NCBI RefSeq assembly: GCF_021726515.1
Contig: NZ_JAKKCJ010000001.1
Coordinates: 930,001 to 994,000 of the forward strand
DNA: 64,000 nucleotides
Source of the DNA: Vibrio sp. CK2-1
Lineage (GTDB): Bacteria; Pseudomonadota; Gammaproteobacteria; Enterobacterales; Vibrionaceae
Direction: 5' to 3'
The notes below the pieces were generated by a model that searched no databases, was not told the DNA's origin, and worked only from the letters and a program-made list of their open reading frames with translations. Below, piece by piece: positions 35,939-45,271 of the stretch (position 1 is the first letter of the stretch; each line of letters starts with the position of its first letter). The translations under genes and the position numbers were made by a program.

Positions 35939-37369
35939 CTATAAAGCCGGTTGAGGAATAGCTTTTAAGCTTTCCTTTGGCGCAGAAATAGTTTTGTAGG
36001 TGTTATAAGCCATCAACAACATACCAGACACGATAATCACACCACCAATAAAGCGAACTAAGTAGAATGGGTGAGAAGCTTCAACCGTCTCAACAAAGCT
36101 ATACGTTAATGTGCCATCAGCGTTAACTGCACGCCACATCAGACCTTGCATCACACCTGAAATCCACATAGCAACGATGTACAGCACAGTGCCGATAGTC
36201 GCAAGCCAGAAGTGAACATTGATCAGTTTGATAGAGTACATACGCTCTTGGCCAAATAACTTAGGAATCAAGTGGTATAGAGAACCAATGGTAACCATTG
36301 CAACCCAACCTAATGCCCCAGAATGCACGTGACCAATTGTCCAGTCAGTATAGTGAGATAGCGCATTAACCGTCTTAATTGCCATCATTGGACCTTCAAA
36401 GGTAGACATACCGTAGAAAGACAGAGAAACAATCAAGAAGCGTAGAATCGGATCGTAGCGAAGTTTATGCCAAGCACCAGATAGCGTCATAATACCGTTG
36501 ATCATACCGCCCCAAGAAGGAACGAATAAGATCACAGACATCACCATACCTAATGACTGAGTCCAGTCAGGTAAAGCAGTGTAGTGAAGGTGGTGCGGAC
36601 CGGCCCAAATATAAAGAGAAATTAGACCCCAGAAGTGCACGATCGATAAACGGTAAGAATAAACAGGGCGTTCAGCTTGTTTTGGTACAAAGTAATACAT
36701 CATACCTAAGAAGCCCGCAGTCAATAAGAACCCAACTGCATTGTGTCCATACCACCATTGAACCATGGCATCGACAGCACCAGAATAAATCGAATAAGAC
36801 TTACCTAATGAAACTGGGATTGCCATGCTATTTACGATATGTAGTACCGCAACAGTCAGTATAAAACCGCCAAAGAACCAGTTAGCCACATAAATATGAG
36901 ATGTATTTCTTTTGATTAAAGTACCAAAGAAAACAATCGCATAAGCAACCCAGACGATCGCAATAGCGATATCAATAGGCCACTCTAGCTCCGCATATTC
37001 TTTACTGGTTGTATAGCCCAAAGGTAGTGAGATAACTGCAGCCAAAATAATGGCTTGCCAACCCCAAAATGTAAACGGAACTAATAAACCACCAAATAAG
37101 CGGGTCTTACAGGTTCTCTGAACAACGTAATATGATGCAGCGAATAGGGCACTTGTGCCAAACGCAAATATTACCGCATTTGTATGTAATGGACGTAAAC
37201 GGCTGTACGTCAACCACGGCGTATCAAAGTTAAGCTGTGGCCAAACTAATTGAGCGGCAATTAACACACCCACACTCATACCAACAATACCCCAAAGTAT
37301 GGTAACCAGGGCGAATTGACGTACGACTGTGTAGTTATAATTATGCTCAAGCTGATGTTCTTGGCTCAT
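35939..37369 (-). CDS. ccoN: cbb3-type cytochrome c oxidase subunit I (catalytic)
   Basis: The catalytic subunit that reduces oxygen to water with high affinity, 476 residues and about twelve membrane helices. Haem and CuB ligand histidines are visible in [38 protein letters not shown] and [11 protein letters not shown]. The start is the ATG at 37369; the frame extends five codons to a TTG. It is the first gene of ccoNOQP and faces a divergent unknown gene at 37589. Confidence 0.95.
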   Translation of the reverse strand: MSQEHQLEHNYNYTVVRQFALVTILWGIVGMSVGVLIAAQLVWPQLNFDTPWLTYSRLRPLHTNAVIFAFGTSALFAASYYVVQRTCKTRLFGGLLVPFTFWGWQAIILAAVISLPLGYTTSKEYAELEWPIDIAIAIVWVAYAIVFFGTLIKRNTSHIYVANWFFGGFILTVAVLHIVNSMAIPVSLGKSYSIYSGAVDAMVQWWYGHNAVGFLLTAGFLGMMYYFVPKQAERPVYSYRLSIVHFWGLISLYIWAGPHHLHYTALPDWTQSLGMVMSVILFVPSWGGMINGIMTLSGAWHKLRYDPILRFLIVSLSFYGMSTFEGPMMAIKTVNALSHYTDWTIGHVHSGALGWVAMVTIGSLYHLIPKLFGQERMYSIKLINVHFWLATIGTVLYIVAMWISGVMQGLMWRAVNADGTLTYSFVETVEASHPFYLVRFIGGVIIVSGMLLMAYNTYKTISAPKESLKAIPQPAL

Positions 37370-37588
37370 CTTGAATGCTTCCAATATTATAATTAACTAC
37401 ATAGCATCAACACGAAAATAGTGTTGTAATGTCACCCAAACACACATCATCAACTGATTAAAAATAAGCCGATAACAATGGTTTTCAATAAAAGTAACAT
37501 TTTCGTTGCCTACTATACCTGACATGCGAACAGGTTATATAGGTAAATTAGTAAAAATTTGAAGTAAGTTGCATAGGATAAAAGTGTA

Positions 37589-38002
37589 ATGGCAGCCGAG
37601 AAACTCACCAAAGCAAGACTTGTACAAATACTCATCATATTCAGCGTATTAGCCACAGCATTCACGTGGAGAACATTTCAACACCAACCACAGCAAAGCA
37701 CTGATACCGTATGCCAAATAGATCAAAATTGTACAATAAAAGTCGATGATATAGAGCTTTCAATGCTCTTTGAAAGAGAAACCGATGATTCGCTTATGAT
37801 TTTGGCTCAACCAGTTGATAGTAAAACTAAAACCAAATTACAGGATCTGACTTTAAGTTCTTCAGCCATACTTGATAGTAAAAGCCATCACCTAGAACAA
37901 TCGATCAGCATCAAAACAGTATCAGACATAGATAACTCACGTTGGTCGATTTCAACACCAACGGGAAATATGTACTGGATAACGTTAAACACTCAGAATT
38001 GA
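37589..38002 (+). CDS. Uncharacterised single-pass membrane protein divergent from ccoN
   Basis: I do not recognise a named family. The 137-residue protein has one N-terminal membrane helix (about 10-27) and a periplasmic domain of about 110 residues, mostly polar with two cysteines (DTVCQIDQNCTI). It is transcribed away from ccoN across a 219-base gap. Its position suggests a link to cytochrome oxidase biogenesis, but nothing in its sequence shows this directly. Confidence 0.7.
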   Translation: MAAEKLTKARLVQILIIFSVLATAFTWRTFQHQPQQSTDTVCQIDQNCTIKVDDIELSMLFERETDDSLMILAQPVDSKTKTKLQDLTLSSSAILDSKSHHLEQSISIKTVSDIDNSRWSISTPTGNMYWITLNTQN

Positions 38003-38367
38003 TTTAATTTGCTTATGTGATTGGAGAGATTGAGAACGTAGGTAACAAGCGGCAAGTTCAAGTTTTATGGGTATATATTTATATATTGTGATGATGGGCA
38101 TTTAGGATACAAAGGAAGCCATTTATCGATGGCTTCTAAAAAATACAAAATAGGGTATTCCATTGAACAATCACAACAAATCCTACGTACATGCACACTT
38201 TATTTAACATAATATACGTAATGCGCACTAAGGTGTAAGTTCTATTAGTATTAAACCCACACTATTGTCTGAACTTTAACCAACAAATCTGAAATCTTAA
38301 GTAGCTAATTTTTATTATGATTTTTTGATGATAGAATCTCGCGATCTCATTCATAGGAACCTACTGC
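38003..38367. other. Gene-free region with a degenerate dispersed repeat
   Basis: A 365-base gap with no coding frame I trust. It contains the degenerate repeat at 38058 and a short stem GAAGCCAT/ATGGCTTC (38115-38136) without a proper T-run. It must hold the promoter of the small gene at 38368. Confidence 0.5.
38058..38077. repeat. Dispersed repeat, degenerate half copy
   Basis: TTCAAGTTTTATGGGTATAT resembles the right arm of the full copy at 19349 with four or so differences. Confidence 0.4.
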
Positions 38368-38604
38368 TTGAACAAGAACATTATTAAGGCATTGTTGATT
38401 GCACCATTAATTTGGCTTGCTTACCTTTGGTATTTTGATTTTCGACCAATTATGGATAGTACTTATCTATTGCCAATTGGTTTTGCTATGCCACCGATAA
38501 TGGCTTGTGGAGCACTTATTGCTTATCAATCAAGAGCCTGGATGATTTTTTCTGGTTACGTTTTGCTATGTGGCAGCTTGGTCATTCAAAATTTACTATT
38601 TTAA
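38368..38604 (+). CDS. Small hydrophobic membrane protein, unknown
   Basis: A 78-residue frame starting with TTG, with AGGAAC ten or so bases upstream. The product has two or three hydrophobic stretches and basic residues at its N-terminus (MNKNIIKALL). I know no family for it. It looks like a real small inner-membrane protein from its start signal and composition, but the TTG start lowers confidence. Confidence 0.5.
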   Translation: MNKNIIKALLIAPLIWLAYLWYFDFRPIMDSTYLLPIGFAMPPIMACGALIAYQSRAWMIFSGYVLLCGSLVIQNLLF

Positions 38605-38620
38605 GTCAATTACTTAGCAA

Positions 38621-38956
38621 TCAATGTCCTGTAGTGATTGTTAATCGTAATAGCTTCTCAGGTGTATCATAGGCTATCTTTTGATTTCGGTATTTCTTTA
38701 GCTCTTTCTTTACAACCTTACATACCTGACTGTTCCCATTGGTTCTCACTCGTTTGAGCTTGGCATACTTTTGGTCTAGATGATTCATTGATAGCATGAT
38801 CCTACATTCACCTTTTAAATGCTTGGCTGAATCATCTACGGCTTTCTGTGCTTTCTTTTTGTAAAATTTCGCAACTTTATAGCGTTGGCTATCATCATAA
38901 CTAAAGACTGATGGACTAATGATAAGTATACAAAAGAATATAACGAATGATTTCAT
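38621..38956 (-). CDS. Small exported basic protein, unknown
   Basis: A 111-residue protein with a signal peptide (FVIFFCILIISPSVFS) followed by a Lys-rich mature part with two cysteines (GECRIM and QVCKVV). It is likely periplasmic with one disulfide. I know no family. The start at 38956 is chosen because the signal peptide begins there; the frame extends 14 codons further upstream. Confidence 0.6.
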   Translation of the reverse strand: MKSFVIFFCILIISPSVFSYDDSQRYKVAKFYKKKAQKAVDDSAKHLKGECRIMLSMNHLDQKYAKLKRVRTNGNSQVCKVVKKELKKYRNQKIAYDTPEKLLRLTITTGH

Positions 38957-39167
38957 CCTACTAACACCTTGATTGATTAACAAAATCAAAGTTTTCACCG
39001 TTTCAATGATCTCATCAAGCCTACTTCAATGGTTAGTTATGCTAACCTCAGATTTAAGAAGCGATTACATTTCACGAAAATAATTGCGAGAAAACTTCAT
39101 ATTACGGAACTTGTTGTTAAATAAAGGTTCTAAAATCACTAACACTTATTTTTAAATTGGACACTTT

Positions 39168-39929
39168 ATGAAAAAGCTTATTCTACCTCTTGTACTCACC
39201 GCAGTGACACATTGTGCTACAGCTGCTAATACTGCGACATTCACTCCAGAACAAGAAGCAAGAATTGGTGAAATAGCCGCACAATACCTCGCCGATCACC
39301 CAGAGTTTTTAATTAAAGCCAGCCAGAAACTGCAACAGAAACAGCTAGAAGAACAAGCGAATGCTCAAAAATCGGCAGTGATAGCAAATAAAAATGCTTT
39401 AATTAATGATAAGACGACCCCTTTTACTGGCCCTAAAGATGCGAAAGTGAATGTTATCGAATTCTTTGATTACCAGTGTGTCTACTGCTACCGAATCTCT
39501 TCAACAATTGAATCTTTGCAAAAGCAATACCCGAATGTACGCTTTATCTTTAAAGAAACCCCTATCTTTGGTAACCGTTGGGAACCATCAAAATACGCTG
39601 CACAAATGGGATTAGAAGTTTTCGCTCAAAAAGGCTCTAAAGGATATGAGCAATATCATAATGGAATTTATGCCAGTGGTTTAAATGAAGGTAAATTAAC
39701 TAAAGCAGTTGTGAATACCCAAGCTAAAAATGCAGGGGCTTCATTAGATAAGTTTAAACCAACGGAAAATTATCAAAAGAACTTACAACTATTTTCTCAA
39801 CTTGGTTTTAAAGGCACACCGGCTTTAGTTGTCATGCCAACCGATGGTGCGACCACTGAAAATACCTACGTGATCAATGGCGCAGATGTTGCGTCATTAA
39901 CCAATGCAATAAAAACCTTATCTAAATAA
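39168..39929 (+). CDS. DsbA-family thioredoxin-like periplasmic protein
   Basis: A 253-residue exported protein with a signal peptide ending near ATAANT. An N-terminal helical section (about 25-75) of the kind seen in ScsC/Com1-type proteins, where it mediates oligomerisation, precedes a thioredoxin-like DsbA domain. The redox site is CVYC (C104, C107), and the cis-proline loop reads FKGTPALVV. It may act as a disulfide isomerase or oxidase. It stands alone with its own terminator. Confidence 0.87.
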   Translation: MKKLILPLVLTAVTHCATAANTATFTPEQEARIGEIAAQYLADHPEFLIKASQKLQQKQLEEQANAQKSAVIANKNALINDKTTPFTGPKDAKVNVIEFFDYQCVYCYRISSTIESLQKQYPNVRFIFKETPIFGNRWEPSKYAAQMGLEVFAQKGSKGYEQYHNGIYASGLNEGKLTKAVVNTQAKNAGASLDKFKPTENYQKNLQLFSQLGFKGTPALVVMPTDGATTENTYVINGADVASLTNAIKTLSK

Positions 39930-39955
39930 AGAACCATCCAAATCATCTAATTTGA

Positions 39956-39986
39956 AATAGCGAATTTAACAGATTCGCTATTTTTT
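39956..39986 (+). terminator. Terminator after the DsbA-like gene
   Basis: AATAGCGAAT pairs with ATTCGCTATT and is followed by a T-run. Confidence 0.85.
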
Positions 39987-40300
39987 CACATCAACAAAGT
40001 TACACTGTAACTAATACTGCGCCGATCTGGGGATAAACGCTACAGGGTAACTCTTGCATTTTCCTACCATTAGCTTCATAAGCATCCTCCTCCCAACTGT
40101 AATAAAATAACACACCAAAATCTCACGCTATTTTCTGGTATTTTTCGCTTTCATTTTGTGGGTAAGTTGTTATTAAGTTGGAAATTTTACCTTTCAATCT
40201 GAAAGCCCTATTTAAATAACCAATCAAATCAGCAATTTATATACAGGTTACAATTATCCAGTTCGTTACGGCGTTGCGTTCTACTGAGCATGTTTAGTAC

Positions 40301-40328
40301 AAAAAAAGCCCACCATTTCTGGTGGGCT
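40301..40328 (-). terminator. Terminator after maoP
   Basis: AGCCCACC (40307-40314) pairs with GGTGGGCT (40321-40328), then seven Ts on the minus strand. Confidence 0.88.
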
Positions 40329-40359
40329 CATCGAAAATTCAATTTAGTTTTTGTCGACT

Positions 40360-40710
40360 TTAATCATCTAACAATAGATCGTCCGAATCACTATCATCAT
40401 CCTCATAAGATGACGCACTGCCTTTTACCGTGCTGCAGAGTGTGTATGTTCGCTTACGCTGAGTTTTACTTAAATACTTCTTCCAGCACTGAACATATTT
40501 ACTAGCAATCCCCTCGCCTCCTTCTTGCTGAAAAGCGGTGATGAATTCTTTCTCGTCATCATCTTCAGGAGTTAAGTTACCTTCGAATAGTCCTTGCATC
40601 GTTCGACCATAATTTTCGAGGATTTGTGCTTCATTAATAGTAAATTCACCAGAACGACTAAAGCCGCGTGCAAAGTGTTTATTATCAAAAAACTTTCCTA
40701 GGTTTCTCAT
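40360..40710 (-). CDS. maoP: Macrodomain Ori organisation protein MaoP (DUF413)
   Basis: A 116-residue protein of the DUF413/YifE family. The N-terminal FFDNKHFARGFSRSGEFTI matches E. coli YifE/MaoP, which with the short DNA site maoS organises the Ori macrodomain. The tail is strongly acidic (DDDSDSDDLLLDD). The gene is divergent from hdfR, the same arrangement as yifE-hdfR in E. coli, which supports both identities. Confidence 0.88.
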   Translation of the reverse strand: MRNLGKFFDNKHFARGFSRSGEFTINEAQILENYGRTMQGLFEGNLTPEDDDEKEFITAFQQEGGEGIASKYVQCWKKYLSKTQRKRTYTLCSTVKGSASSYEDDDSDSDDLLLDD

Positions 40711-40883
40711 ATTTCAACTCTTTTACTGTGTTACTTGTATTTCAGCGAAAATAGGTGTTTATTGTCTAACTGTACAACAAAAGATTTTGTTCAATTTAAT
40801 AAAATTTTTTTATCATTTTGCGATATTCTTGTCTTCATATTAGTCAAAGAATCAAACTTTTTTCAAATCCTTTGAGGTGAACT

Positions 40884-41747
40884 TTGGATACAGAGCTATT
40901 AAGGACATTTTTAGAAGTAGGAAAGACGCGTCACTTTGGTCGTGCAGCAGAAAGTTTGTATCTCACGCAATCAGCGGTGAGCTTTCGTATCCGCCAACTA
41001 GAGTCACAATTAGGCAGCCCGCTCTTTTCACGTCAACGAGGTAATGTTCACCTCACTCCAGCTGGAGAAAGGTTATTACCCTACGCTGAATCTATTTTAC
41101 AAACCTGGGGACGCGCTAGGCAGGATGTCTCTCTGAGCGAAAACTACATGGAGCAGATATCCTTAGGCGCTTCTTCTAGTGTTTGGGAACTAGGTGGCAT
41201 TTCAGATTGGATTAACGAATCTCATCAGGCTTTGCCAGAAGTTGCATTCAGAATGGAGTCTGTTAGTCGCCAAGATATCGTACGAGCTTTATTAGAAAAA
41301 AGTATCGATATGGCACTACTCGGCGATCCACCTAAAGTCGAAGGCTTTAAGCTGAAACAAGTGGCTAGCTTCGAATTTAAGTTAGTTTCAACGCAACCGG
41401 ATGTGAATTTTAATCAACTACCTTCGGTTCCATTAGCTTACTTAGATTGGAGTACTCGTTTTTCGATTGAGCATGCGAGAATTGCCGAGTTACAAAGAAC
41501 GCCATTGTTACATGCGGCTTCTAGTAACGTCATTGTTAAGTTTTTAAGTGCCAATACGGGTATGGCTTATTTACCAGAGCCCGTCGTATCGAAACATATT
41601 GACGCTGGAAAGTTATTTATCGTGGAAGATTCCCCAGTTATGGAGCAGTCTTTGTATTTATGCTGGAATGAAGATAATGAAAAAGTGAATCTAATTAATC
41701 AATTAGCTGAGGTTCCATTCGAATTAAGGACACCTTCTGACGATTAA
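40884..41747 (+). CDS. hdfR: LysR-type transcriptional regulator HdfR
   Basis: A 287-residue regulator with the LysR helix-turn-helix at about residues 15-40 (RHFGRAAESLYLTQSAVSFRIRQLE) and a substrate-binding domain. The N-terminus MDTELLRTFLEV is nearly that of E. coli HdfR, a repressor of flhDC. The start is TTG with GAGGTGA well placed. Divergence from maoP supports the call. Target genes in this organism cannot be inferred from the window. Confidence 0.88.
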   Translation: MDTELLRTFLEVGKTRHFGRAAESLYLTQSAVSFRIRQLESQLGSPLFSRQRGNVHLTPAGERLLPYAESILQTWGRARQDVSLSENYMEQISLGASSSVWELGGISDWINESHQALPEVAFRMESVSRQDIVRALLEKSIDMALLGDPPKVEGFKLKQVASFEFKLVSTQPDVNFNQLPSVPLAYLDWSTRFSIEHARIAELQRTPLLHAASSNVIVKFLSANTGMAYLPEPVVSKHIDAGKLFIVEDSPVMEQSLYLCWNEDNEKVNLINQLAEVPFELRTPSDD

Positions 41748-41856
41748 TAACTTTCATGCTGACATCAAAAAAACTTCGTTTTACTGTCACATTGTTATTA
41801 CATAATCTCTAAGTTGTCTGAAAATACTTTAAGACGTTAGATGGTTGGATAGGAAC

Positions 41857-42033
41857 ATGAGCAACTGGGATAAGTGGTTAAAGAATGATAGTTCTCGTTT
41901 GTCTGGTAAGAAGAACAGACGAGATTTCGATGATTATGACGGTGAGTTGATTGAAAAAAGTAAATCAAAGCGTAAATCTCATAGAGATAAGCACCACCCA
42001 CGATCCGAGGACTTCGAAGACCGTTTGTACTAA
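41857..42033 (+). CDS. Small highly charged protein, unknown
   Basis: A 58-residue frame, rich in Lys, Arg, Asp and His (SGKKNRRDFDDYDG, then SKSKRKSHRDKHHPRSEDF). The start is probably the ATG at 41857 with AGGA two bases upstream, or a TTG four codons earlier. The charge pattern suggests an RNA- or ribosome-associated peptide, but this is speculation. A terminator follows directly, which supports a real transcript. Confidence 0.5.
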   Translation: MSNWDKWLKNDSSRLSGKKNRRDFDDYDGELIEKSKSKRKSHRDKHHPRSEDFEDRLY

Positions 42034-42046
42034 TGTGTAATGAAAT

Positions 42047-42075
42047 AGAGGGCGATTAATGCCCTCTTATATTTT
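42047..42075 (+). terminator. Terminator after the small charged gene
   Basis: AGAGGGC (42047-42053) pairs with GCCCTCT (42061-42067) followed by a T-rich tail broken by one A. Confidence 0.6.
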
Positions 42076-42116
42076 TGTCAATTCATTTAGTTATAGTGCA
42101 TCAAAGCGAGTAAAGA

Positions 42117-42278
42117 TTACTCGCCTTCTTCGGCTTTAGCTTTCTTTTCACTGCGGATTCGCTGAGCGACAATTCCAATTGCTTCAGCGGTACTTATCCC
42201 TTGCTCCATCAGCTTTTGTATTTCTTCTACTGCCGCTTGTTGCTCTGCATGGCTAAGCGTTGGTAAATCATCAAACAT
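42117..42278 (-). CDS. YoaH/UPF0181 family small protein
   Basis: A 53-residue gene. The protein begins [21 protein letters not shown], then [20 protein letters not shown], closely following E. coli YoaH. Function unknown. It is 34 bases downstream of vxrC on the same strand, so it may be transcribed with the vxr genes. Confidence 0.85.
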   Translation of the reverse strand: MFDDLPTLSHAEQQAAVEEIQKLMEQGISTAEAIGIVAQRIRSEKKAKAEEGE

Positions 42279-42312
42279 ATTAATTCTCTTTTAGAGTAAG
42301 TTGGGCTTTGCA

Positions 42313-43173
42313 TTATTCAGAAATATCAAAAGCTTTATTGATAACCTGCTTATCTTCAATGGCTATCGCACCTTGCCAGCGTTTATGAGTAATTGAAACC
42401 CCGAGTAAATACCGGTCAACCGGAAGCTTAGTTTTAGGAACTTCACTAGGATAATCAGATTCATACTGTTTATTCCAAACTTCGGTATAGTCACCATCTA
42501 CATCACCATAAAGAGCAACATCCATAACCGGTAATGGGCAATATCGATTCAACAAAGCAGTTTTATCGACAACCCAAGATTCCTTGGAACTCCATCTCAC
42601 GGTCTGTTTATTATTTGGATGCGTCAGTAAAATCCAACTTTCCCACTCTTCTCCAAGGCTAGTTTTGATTTTGACTTTATAGAGACCGGTATCTAACTGT
42701 GCATTTAGATCCGCCTGTTGACGATATTGCCAATATTTATCATCAATTTTTTCCGGCGTATCAACGTTAGACATCAATACCTGTTCAGGCCATTGAATAA
42801 AAAGGATCTGATCGAGCTCTCTATCCGTTTGAGCATCAATTTCTAGCCGATAGCTTAAACGTCCAGGACTTTGTATCACTTGGCGTTGGATAGCAAGTTT
42901 ATTCAACCATGTTGGCAGTTTTGAATTATCAAAAGAACGACCACAATCTTTATCAAGCGCTTTTAATAACAGTTGATCAAGGTGACTTTCAATGTTCTCT
43001 TGTGGCTCTTTTTGCCAAGTTTGAATCATAGCATCAAAGCTTTCTTCAAGATGGCCTTCTAATAAAAACTTATGAGCATTGGTTAACGAAGTTTGTTCCA
43101 GAAACCAGTCATTCGCCGCCCAAATTGGAGCGGCAAAAAGTGACAGTGTAATTAATGAGTATTTTAACTTCAA
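42313..43173 (-). CDS. vxrC: VxrC-like DUF2861 periplasmic protein
   Basis: A 286-residue exported protein with a signal peptide ending at PIWAAN. It belongs to the DUF2861 family, whose known member VxrC lies in the V. cholerae vxr locus. Conserved blocks include LLLKALDKDCGRSF and the region around RYCPLPVMDVALYGDVDGDY. Its molecular role is unknown. It starts 21 bases after vxrB and belongs to that operon. Confidence 0.83.
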   Translation of the reverse strand: MKLKYSLITLSLFAAPIWAANDWFLEQTSLTNAHKFLLEGHLEESFDAMIQTWQKEPQENIESHLDQLLLKALDKDCGRSFDNSKLPTWLNKLAIQRQVIQSPGRLSYRLEIDAQTDRELDQILFIQWPEQVLMSNVDTPEKIDDKYWQYRQQADLNAQLDTGLYKVKIKTSLGEEWESWILLTHPNNKQTVRWSSKESWVVDKTALLNRYCPLPVMDVALYGDVDGDYTEVWNKQYESDYPSEVPKTKLPVDRYLLGVSITHKRWQGAIAIEDKQVINKAFDISE

Positions 43174-43194
43174 AACAATTCGCTCAACTAACTA

Positions 43195-43851
43195 TTAAGC
43201 TTTCATCTTGTAGCCAACACCACGCAGAGTTTCTATTTTGATACTAGGTATCTTCTGACGTAGCTGTAAAATATGTGTATCCACGGTACGAGTTGTTGGG
43301 AAATGGTTATAGCCCCATACATGATCTAGCAGTTCATCTCGTGTAAACACTCGGCCTAAATTACTTGCAAGGAAAACGAGCAGATCAAACTCAGTACGAG
43401 TCATCACTATCATTTCCTCGCCAAATTTCACATCGCGAGTCGTTTTATCAATAAAGATGTCACCTACCGTAATTGTGTTGCCATCTTCCTCTGCATCTGG
43501 TGAACGTAATTGCGCACGAATTCGCGCAAACAGTTCCGCTTCAGCAAACGGCTTTGTTAGGTAATCATTGGCACCTGCATCAAGTCCTGAGACTTTATCT
43601 TTAACCGAAACTAACGCCGTTAACAAAATAACGGGTACCGATTTAATATTCTTCCAATCATTTAGGAAAGTAACAGAATCACCATCGGGTAATTGACGGT
43701 CTAAAATCACTAAGTCTGCTTTACCCCATACGGATGCAACATCGGCTGCACGCTCAACATGCAAACACTCATAACCAGCTTGCTCTAAACTGACCAATAG
43801 GCCATCAGCAAGATTGCGATCATCTTCAACGAGTAGCAGTGTCTGTTTCAC
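43195..43851 (-). CDS. vxrB: Response regulator VxrB (OmpR family)
   Basis: A 218-residue regulator. The receiver domain has the phosphate-accepting D51 (VILDRQLP), and the C-terminal OmpR-type winged helix ends in HILQLRQKIPSIKIETLRGVGYKM. In V. cholerae VxrAB (WigKR) answers wall damage and controls wall synthesis, type VI secretion and biofilm genes. I start it at the GTG at 43851, with TTGGAG seven bases upstream inside the end of vxrA; starting at 43887 would add 12 unrelated residues. Confidence 0.9.
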   Translation of the reverse strand: MKQTLLLVEDDRNLADGLLVSLEQAGYECLHVERAADVASVWGKADLVILDRQLPDGDSVTFLNDWKNIKSVPVILLTALVSVKDKVSGLDAGANDYLTKPFAEAELFARIRAQLRSPDAEEDGNTITVGDIFIDKTTRDVKFGEEMIVMTRTEFDLLVFLASNLGRVFTRDELLDHVWGYNHFPTTRTVDTHILQLRQKIPSIKIETLRGVGYKMKA

Positions 43852-45271
43852 AGGGAATCTCCAATTTAAATGTTGTCGGCGGGCCACTTAAGCTCAAAGA
43901 GCCACCCATTCGTGCAACCATCGATTCAACGATAGTTAATCCTAAGCCTAATCCGCTTTTGCTCACGAATGGTTTACGTAGTTTCGCCCAGTCCTTTTTA
44001 GTCAACTGTCCTTGGTCAATTATCTCAAGAACCAATTTATTTGAATACGTTGTTGCCTTTAATACCACAGGGTCAACACCATACTTACATGCATTTCTTA
44101 CTAAGTTATCAACACAAGTCCCTAGCCAGTAGATATTAACTTTGACGGCTAGATCCTGATTTAATTCAATGGCAATGTTAAATTCGCCTTGCGCATAGCG
44201 GTACTCTAACCATTCATCAAGTGATGGGATCCACTCTGTTGCAAGTGTTTGAGTATCAGATTGCAAATAGTCTTTACTCGCTTCGGCTAATTGTCTTAAG
44301 CGGCGAGTATCTTCACATAAGCGGCGAAATTCATCGTACACCGTATCCGGTAAGTGCTCGAACTCACGGCGAAAACCTTCAACGGTAAGTGACAAACTTG
44401 CAATTGGCGTTCTAAGCTCATGCGTTAAAATTTGTAGCACTAACATCCGGCTGCGTAGCTCTTTACGTTTATTGATCCAACGCGAATAACCCCAGCCACA
44501 GATTAGAATAACATTGACGATACCTAAGGCTAAGATACTGTAAAATAAGGTATCTGAGTTGCTTTTTATATCCCAACATACATTGCCACTTTTTACGTAA
44601 CAATGTTCACTTTGACTTGCCGGCGTCGCGATCAATTCTGCTTCTTGCAACCTAGTGTCTAATGCCTTTTGGTCGAAGACATAATATTGCATGCCTTTTC
44701 GTAACCAAAATTCATTTCCCGCGATAATGGTTTCCGATCCTGAAATCAACGCAGAAATCGAATCATAAGGCATTATTTGTAAACGACCTAATAAAGTATT
44801 CTCATCCGCTATTGGCCTTTCTTTAATATGCATAAAAGGTAATAGCTGTTTATATCTCTCAGGATGAGCTTCCGCATAGCGTGCTGCATAAGTCCCCCCA
44901 CCAGGGTGGATCATTCCAGAACGTACAAACCATTTAATTGGTAAGTTAGTACCATTACACAAGGCTCGAGAAAAAACTAAAGGGTCGGTCACTAAAGGGC
45001 TTAATGGGTATTTTCCCTTACATGTCGTCGCCAATTTGTATAAACGTTGCATATCTTGCAGAGGATATGTTGCGGTCTGTGGAATGAGTGAATCTGGTGA
45101 TAATAGACTCGTTGGATAGTCCGTTTGAATCACTCGTAAATCATAGACTGCTGCCGCTTTGTCATTATCAAACGATGTTTTAAATTGCTCGATACGATCA
45201 GGTAGCGTATTGGCATTTGCTGCCCCCGCTATCACCGTCATCGACAAAATTAAAAATCGCGTTAATTTCAA
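43826..45271 (-). CDS. vxrA: Sensor histidine kinase VxrA (DUF3404 sensor)
   Basis: A 481-residue membrane kinase. It has a signal peptide (cut near NANT), a periplasmic DUF3404 sensor domain to about residue 240, and one membrane helix at about 243-262. The HisKA site is H284 in LTHELRTPI, and the ATPase domain has GLGLGLTIVESMV. This is the layout of V. cholerae VxrA, which detects beta-lactam-type envelope damage. Its end overlaps vxrB by 26 bases. It is divergent from tctC. Confidence 0.92.
   Translation of the reverse strand: MKLTRFLILSMTVIAGAANANTLPDRIEQFKTSFDNDKAAAVYDLRVIQTDYPTSLLSPDSLIPQTATYPLQDMQRLYKLATTCKGKYPLSPLVTDPLVFSRALCNGTNLPIKWFVRSGMIHPGGGTYAARYAEAHPERYKQLLPFMHIKERPIADENTLLGRLQIMPYDSISALISGSETIIAGNEFWLRKGMQYYVFDQKALDTRLQEAELIATPASQSEHCYVKSGNVCWDIKSNSDTLFYSILALGIVNVILICGWGYSRWINKRKELRSRMLVLQILTHELRTPIASLSLTVEGFRREFEHLPDTVYDEFRRLCEDTRRLRQLAEASKDYLQSDTQTLATEWIPSLDEWLEYRYAQGEFNIAIELNQDLAVKVNIYWLGTCVDNLVRNACKYGVDPVVLKATTYSNKLVLEIIDQGQLTKKDWAKLRKPFVSKSGLGLGLTIVESMVARMGGSLSLSGPPTTFKLEIPCETDTATR

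Larger units (their letters stand above)
39930..40359. other. Gene-free region between two terminators
   Basis: A 430-base gap with no convincing coding frame. It holds the terminators at 39956 and 40301. The AT-rich middle (40030-40290) shows no clear RNA gene or repeat. As maoP ends here, this gap and the maoP-hdfR gap are where a maoS-like site could be looked for. Confidence 0.5.

Noticed and set aside
37407..37426. CAACAC/GTGTTG inverted repeat upstream of ccoN as an FNR site
   Set aside because: The arms do not match the FNR consensus and the spacing is wrong. I saw no FNR box in this gap.
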